Source of the DNA: Eonycteris spelaea
Taxonomy: Eukaryota > Chordata > Mammalia > Chiroptera > Pteropodidae
Reading direction: 5' to 3'
NCBI GenBank assembly: GCA_003508835.1
Contig: PUFA01000012.1
Span: 20,564,001 to 20,628,000, forward strand
Length of the DNA stretch: 64,000 bases
The notes beneath the pieces were generated by a model, which did not search any database, was not told the origin of the DNA, and worked only from the letters and a program-made list of their open reading frames with translations. The position numbers and the translations under genes are program-made. The first letter of the stretch is position 1; each line of letters opens with the position of its first letter. Of this stretch, positions 63,501 to 64,000 are shown one piece after another.

Positions 63501-64000
63501 ATCCTCTCTGTGTAAAAGAGGAAACTGATACTCAGATATACGTTAAATAATCTGCCTAGAGTGATACTGTTCATGGCAGGTCTAAGACTTGAACCCAGAT
63601 GTCCTGCTTTCACACCACATGTATCTCTAGCTAGTACCTCAACCCTGGGTATATACTCGAACTCAAAACAGGAATCTACTTCCCAACATCTCTGGAAAAT
63701 TTGCTACTACGAACTTTAGAGGTGATCCAGAATATGATGCTTTAACTTTCCAAACTATGAAACTGTTAACTCCAGGGCTATTTTTTATAAACCTTACTTA
63801 CCTTCACATCAAAGGAAGGCTTGAAGAGTTTGTCCTTGCACAGAAATTTTGATGGTGTGTCCAGGTGTAATGAGGGCTCCTTCTGGGGCGGCTCCCCTCC
63901 AGCTGGGGAGGCGGAAACCTGCTCCGTGTGCTGCGAGACCACAGCACGGAAAGCTTTACTCTGAAAGTAGTTCATATCCAAAGGCGTAACGGCTTTTTTG
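36421..64000 (-). CDS. TOPBP1: TOPBP1, C-terminal half, 15 coding exons, partial at the window edge, one frameshift
   Basis: DNA topoisomerase II-binding protein 1, a nuclear scaffold that loads on chromatin at stalled forks and breaks and activates the ATR-ATRIP kinase. Counting back from the C-terminus, the exons equal human residues about 775-1522. In order they hold the FDV motif (837-839) reported to bind CIP2A; BRCT6 (about 900-991); the ATR-activating domain (about 978-1195) with the key Trp1145 in [12 protein letters not shown], the S1138-Q ATM site and the Akt motif RARLAS (S1159); BRCT7 (about 1259-1351) with phosphate-binding S1273, R1314 and K1317; BRCT8 (about 1389-1486); and a basic nuclear localisation tail ending KIKRPRVH. 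All splice sites are GT-AG and all phases agree except one exon. That exon (50038-50148) is 111 bases where 112 are needed, because an A-run lost one base. Taken literally, translation stops at 50083-50085, removing nearly all of BRCT7, BRCT8 and the tail. The N-terminal exons and promoter are outside the window, to the right. Confidence 0.95.
37390..38985 (+). repeat. LINE-1 fragment (ORF2 3' part and 3' end)
   Basis: 'ttcctatcaaaatcccagca', 'gccagtatggcagagggaga', 'gcaaattaaaaccacaatgc', 'accatggaatactactcagc' and the end 'atctcaaaaataaaagttgt' follow sense L1 ORF2 to the 3' end. Degenerate. Confidence 0.8.
39500..39880 (+). repeat. L1/HAL1-type fragment
   Basis: 'atggagggcagcagagtgct', 'gcatccttcaagaataaggg' and 'agaaagttcttcaggctgaa' match the region of L1/HAL1 elements near the end of ORF1. 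Diverged. Confidence 0.6.
39940..40110 (-). mobile_element. hAT-type MER DNA element relic
   Basis: 'actttttctgtaaagggcca', 'tttgcaactactcaagtctg' and 'tgtagtgcaaaagcagccat' are the same family as 15320-15530, in the same orientation. Confidence 0.65.
40270..42300 (+). repeat. LINE-1 fragment (ORF2 and 3' end)
   Basis: 'cctagaaataaatttaacaa', 'agacctgtacacggaacact', 'aatcttgaaaaagaagattc', 'tactgctggtgggaatgtaa' and 'ttatatctcaattaaaaggg' follow sense L1 ORF2 from the reverse transcriptase to the 3' end. The open frames here (75-88 residues) are broken ORF2 pieces. Confidence 0.85.
42847..42867 (+). repeat. (GA)n microsatellite
   Basis: About eleven GA units inside a TOPBP1 intron. Confidence 0.9.
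42870..43350 (+). repeat. L1/HAL1-type fragment
   Basis: 'gtgtatcagaatggctttgg', 'gaacagcaacactagaagca' and 'gacatgggattcagaaacag' match the sense 5' region of HAL1/old L1. A related fragment is present near 60250-60640. Confidence 0.55.
43390..43915 (+). repeat. Unassigned repeat-like element
   Basis: A GC-richer stretch in an AT-rich intron, bounded roughly by 'aatgtgactaaggccatgtt' and a terminal 'gtaagaataaaaaatgaaat' that contains an AATAAA. The ending suggests an LTR with its own polyadenylation signal, but no family is recognised. The 105-residue open frame inside has no ATG in good context. Confidence 0.35.
44707..44868 (-). CDS. TOPBP1: TOPBP1 exon, main part of BRCT8
   Basis: Fifty-four codons, phase 0 at both ends (human 1422-1475). 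It reads [20 protein letters not shown] then NKLKPDNSG and a segment ending [14 protein letters not shown], the BRCT8 C-terminal helix region. Acceptor cattag, donor gtttgt. Confidence 0.94.
45042..45131 (-). CDS. TOPBP1: TOPBP1 exon, start of BRCT8
   Basis: Thirty codons (human 1392-1421), [20 protein letters not shown] then [10 protein letters not shown], the first strand and helix of BRCT8 with its conserved GG turn. Essentially unchanged from human. Phase 0; acceptor ttgtag, donor gtttgt. Confidence 0.94.
45310..45360 (+). repeat. LINE-2 3'-tail fragment
   Basis: 'ggtgtctggcacacagtatg' followed by 'ccatcaataaatacctgaag' is the standard L2 end. Confidence 0.55.
45612..46187. mobile_element. 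hAT-type DNA transposon relic with terminal hairpin
   Basis: One end reads 'ggttcttaacctgtctgtga gccatggatg' in two pieces; the other reads 'gtctatggacccaaagttga' then 'gaagccctg'. Reversed, that is CAGGGCTTCTCAACTTTGGG, an inverted match to the first end, as in hAT-Charlie terminal repeats. The first end is preceded by a perfect 13-bp inverted repeat (45612-45624 with 45635-45647, loop of 10). Confidence 0.6.
46436..46573 (-). CDS. TOPBP1: TOPBP1 exon between BRCT7 and BRCT8
   Basis: Forty-six codons, phase 0 (human 1346-1391). [20 protein letters not shown] finishes BRCT7, and [26 protein letters not shown] (in two parts) forms the basic linker helix to BRCT8. Confidence 0.94.
46574..47312 (-). 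other. TOPBP1: TOPBP1 intron
   Basis: A 0.74 kb GT-AG intron (donor gtgtgt, acceptor tctctag), AT-rich. I see no repeat or gene in it. Confidence 0.85.
47313..47476 (-). CDS. TOPBP1: TOPBP1 exon, core of BRCT7
   Basis: One hundred sixty-four bases: two finish a Gly codon, then 54 codons (human 1292-1345). [20 protein letters not shown] then [20 protein letters not shown] carries R1314 and K1317 of the phosphate pocket and the BRCT-family Trp (W1327). The last residues are CFVP where human has HFVQ. Acceptor acttcag, donor gtgtgt. Confidence 0.93.
47630..47960 (-). repeat. Old L1-type 3' fragment, antisense to plus
   Basis: 'gaacccccatatactggcca', 'aattttgccagctctaactt' and 'aagcaaattccaacaagtta' match the same L1-type end as 9080-9250 and 24545-24990. 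Confidence 0.5.
48193..48340. repeat. 74-base tandem duplication
   Basis: Two direct copies offset by 74 bases (48193-48266 and 48267-48340) share 'gtgggatctgaaacctct', then 'agatat(a)(a/g)atgtatga' and 'aatccgactttgagg', with only a few substitutions and A-run differences. A third partial start (cataatacaa) follows. Located inside a TOPBP1 intron. Confidence 0.85.
48465..48645 (-). repeat. MIR SINE relic, antisense
   Basis: 'gagcacttactataaggcag', 'actcatttaatcctcacaac', 'gcaatttacacataaagaca' and 'cacccaggatcacagaggtg' follow reversed MIR very well. Confidence 0.85.
49300..49605. mobile_element. hAT-type non-autonomous DNA element
   Basis: 'aaacacttgaagcacagtga', 'tttgagatgtgcagtaagta', 'acctgtttctttttactttt', 'tgaaatgtggctactaaaag' and the end 'tctattggacagtggtgcta' make up nearly a full copy of a common mammalian hAT-like MER element. 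A fragment of the same family lies at 15745-15850. Confidence 0.65.
50038..50148 (-). CDS. TOPBP1: TOPBP1 exon, start of BRCT7, with a one-base deletion
   Basis: The exon begins in frame with [12 protein letters not shown] and ends in another frame with [20 protein letters not shown] then L and one base of Gly. The switch falls at the A-run (T-run on the plus strand, 50111-50116), which has six bases where seven keep the frame (L-K-K-Q). The observed length is 111; the phases of both neighbours need 112. As written, TGA follows at 50083-50085 after 21 codons. S1273 of the phosphate pocket lies in the second half. Splice sites are intact (acceptor attccag, donor gtacaa). Confidence 0.9.
50382..50548 (-). 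CDS. TOPBP1: TOPBP1 exon, linker between the ATR-activating domain and BRCT7
   Basis: Two bases finish an Ala codon, then 55 codons (human 1199-1253). [20 protein letters not shown], then a Pro-rich stretch with [20 protein letters not shown]. No domain; low complexity and probably disordered. Phase 0 at the end (GAA AAG, donor gtttgt). Confidence 0.94.
51370..51590 (-). CDS. TOPBP1: TOPBP1 exon, core of the ATR-activating domain
   Basis: 221 bases (human 1125-1197). [20 protein letters not shown] then [20 protein letters not shown]. Trp1145 is the TGG at 51527-51529, and its mutation in human TOPBP1 abolishes ATR activation. S1138 before Gln is the ATM site equivalent to Xenopus S1131. RARLAS gives the Akt site S1159. 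All three are intact. Starts with one base finishing Arg and ends with one base opening Ala. Confidence 0.95.
51591..53039 (-). other. TOPBP1: TOPBP1 intron
   Basis: A 1.45 kb GT-AG intron (donor gtacgt, acceptor tcctcag). It has an L2-tail-like piece near 51660-51755 and a short GT run near 52217-52230. No gene. Confidence 0.8.
53040..53232 (-). CDS. TOPBP1: TOPBP1 exon, N-terminal part of the ATR-activating domain
   Basis: 193 bases (human 1061-1123 plus split codons). [20 protein letters not shown] then [18 protein letters not shown], a Ser-rich [20 protein letters not shown] and VLEAL. Predicted helical then Ser/Arg-rich. Acceptor tttcaag, donor gtacgt. Confidence 0.94.
53233..54454 (-). 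other. TOPBP1: TOPBP1 intron with an L1 fragment
   Basis: A 1.2 kb GT-AG intron (donor gtaaaa). About 440 bases of it are an L1 3' portion in plus orientation (53750-54190). Confidence 0.85.
53750..54190 (+). repeat. LINE-1 3'-end fragment
   Basis: 'ttcattgcagcactctttat', 'gtaggtgcccatcaataagg', 'acaatgaatactatacagtt' and 'tgtacctttcaaaccatgtg' follow the sense L1 3' region, ending in an A-rich stretch. Confidence 0.8.
54455..54557 (-). CDS. TOPBP1: TOPBP1 exon, acidic part before the ATR-activating core
   Basis: 103 bases: 34 codons (human 1026-1059) and one base. [20 protein letters not shown] then [14 protein letters not shown]. Acidic and polar, fast-evolving, no domain. Acceptor tcaatag, donor gtaaaa. 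Confidence 0.92.
54675..54821 (-). CDS. TOPBP1: TOPBP1 exon, end of BRCT6
   Basis: Forty-nine codons, phase 0 (human 977-1025). [20 protein letters not shown] ends BRCT6; the following [20 protein letters not shown] and AGATAKDDE are low complexity. Acceptor attacag, donor gtagat. Confidence 0.94.
54822..55452 (-). other. TOPBP1: TOPBP1 intron with a polypurine tract
   Basis: A 0.63 kb GT-AG intron (donor gtaagc). It includes an A/G-rich tract (about 55085-55165, aaag/ggaaaa units; polypyrimidine in the pre-mRNA). No transposon recognised. Confidence 0.85.
55453..55576 (-). CDS. TOPBP1: TOPBP1 exon, core of BRCT6
   Basis: 124 bases: one finishes Arg, then 41 codons (human 936-976). [20 protein letters not shown] then [20 protein letters not shown] and E. 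The VTHFI strand and the HWLL motif with Trp973 are typical BRCT landmarks. Acceptor tttcag, donor gtaagc. Confidence 0.95.
55577..57231 (-). other. TOPBP1: TOPBP1 intron
   Basis: A 1.65 kb GT-AG intron (donor gtagtc), AT-rich. An L2-tail-like fragment lies near 56925-57025 ('gtagacagggattcttctac', 'gtcaaatatttgttgaat'). Otherwise nothing recognised. Confidence 0.8.
57232..57341 (-). CDS. TOPBP1: TOPBP1 exon, start of BRCT6
   Basis: 110 bases: 36 codons (human 899-934) and two bases of Arg. [20 protein letters not shown] then [16 protein letters not shown], the first strand and helix of BRCT6. Acceptor tgaacag, donor gtagtc. Confidence 0.95.
57431..57604 (-). CDS. TOPBP1: TOPBP1 exon, linker before BRCT6
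   Basis: Fifty-eight codons, phase 0 (human 841-898). [20 protein letters not shown] then [20 protein letters not shown] and [18 protein letters not shown]. Contains Thr-Pro and Ser-Pro sites; no folded domain. Acceptor gtacag, donor gtagaa. The 89-base intron to the next exon (57342-57430) is short. Confidence 0.94.
58060..58960 (-). repeat. LINE-1 fragment, antisense to plus
   Basis: 'cccatccgcatagtattcca', 'ttttgcacatgcaagagtaa', 'ttcacctatttttccattgg' and related phrases follow the reversed L1 ORF2 3' part. Old. Confidence 0.65.
59585..60115 (+). repeat. LINE-2 reverse-transcriptase relic
   Basis: 'aagatcaccagtgacccata', 'gcagcatgtgacatagctaa', 'ggtgttctttggacctcttt' and 'ggctttaaatattacctaca' match the L2 reverse-transcriptase region in order, including a remnant of the (G)FKYxLYADD stretch. 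Interrupted by stops; dead. The preceding 59290-59560 may belong to it but is less clear. Confidence 0.6.
60250..62335 (+). repeat. Degraded LINE-1, sense to plus
   Basis: An ORF1/HAL1-like part ('gaggaatctactggaggatg'), endonuclease-side sequence ('aattgagaccaagtataagt'), then ORF2 3' part and 3' end ('aatacactactggtagagtg', 'ggtaagcaacatggacgaat', 'cgtgtcaattaaaaattaag'). Internal deletions are evident. A G-rich tract (about 60861-60877) is embedded. Confidence 0.65.
63410..63625 (-). repeat. MIR SINE relic, antisense
   Basis: 'catttgatccttatgataaa', 'aagaggaaactgatactcag', 'gcaggtctaagacttgaacc' and 'cagatgtcctgctttcacac' follow reversed MIR in order. Confidence 0.75.
63802..64000 (-). 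CDS. TOPBP1: TOPBP1 exon, partial at the window edge
   Basis: At least 66 codons (human about 775-840), cut by the window end. [20 protein letters not shown] then [20 protein letters not shown] and a conserved [19 protein letters not shown] end. Phe837-Asp838-Val839 match the FDV triplet reported as the CIP2A-binding motif. It follows BRCT4/5, which would be encoded to the right of the window. Donor gtaagt. Confidence 0.93.

Larger units (their letters stand above)
57605..63801 (-). other. TOPBP1: TOPBP1 intron with L1 and L2 relics
   Basis: A 6.2 kb GT-AG intron (donor gtaagt). It contains an antisense L1 fragment (58060-58960), an L2 reverse-transcriptase relic (59585-60115), a long degraded L1 (60250-62335) and a MIR (63410-63625). 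No gene inside. Confidence 0.85.

Noticed and set aside
36421..64000. TOPBP1 copy as a pseudogene, because of the frameshift
   Set aside because: All 15 exons keep introns, GT-AG splice sites, phases and key residues; a single A-run indel is not enough to call gene death.
1..64000. CRISPR arrays, bacterial operons, tRNA or rRNA genes
   Set aside because: No regularly spaced direct repeats with spacers, no tRNA cloverleaf or rRNA sequence recognised; the sequence is mammalian nuclear DNA.

Overview
This window comes from a nuclear genome of a placental mammal. It has spliced genes with GT-AG introns, a CpG-island promoter, and old interspersed repeats (L1, L2, MIR, hAT-type DNA elements, one MaLR-type LTR). 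I see no Alu, rodent B1/B2, carnivore tRNA-Lys SINE or ruminant Bov SINE. That argues against primates, rodents, carnivores and ruminants, but the species is not determined.

Two protein-coding genes lie tail to tail. CDV3 is on the plus strand: CpG-island promoter at about 4.95-6.1 kb, five coding exons from 5593 to 18023, and a 3' UTR of about 2.2 kb ending near 20.2 kb. TOPBP1 is on the minus strand: its last 15 coding exons run from 64000 (window edge, inside an exon) down to the stop codon at 36421, followed by a 3' UTR reaching about 35.8 kb. The TOPBP1 part equals about residues 775 to 1522 of the human protein. It carries the CIP2A-binding FDV motif, BRCT6, the ATR-activating domain, BRCT7, BRCT8 and the C-terminal basic nuclear localisation signal. 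The two genes are unrelated in function: TOPBP1 is a scaffold that activates ATR in replication stress and DNA damage signalling, while CDV3 is a small, low-complexity protein of unclear role.

Layout: 1-4.9 kb is intergenic with MIR/L2 relics and low-complexity tracts. 4.95-20.2 kb is CDV3. 20.2-35.8 kb is intergenic and dominated by a long antisense LINE-1 (about 26.4-33.3 kb) whose 5' UTR holds tandem monomers. 35.8-64 kb is TOPBP1, with introns full of degraded L1, L2 and DNA-transposon copies.

The most notable observations are two coding anomalies, both in adenine runs. TOPBP1 has a one-base deletion in the exon at 50038-50148 that breaks the frame at the start of BRCT7. CDV3 has two extra adenines in its last coding exon that replace the usual C-terminus with a longer tail. 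Both may be sequence errors, but they decide the predicted proteins. I found no previously undescribed biological system; otherwise this is an ordinary, well-conserved mammalian locus.
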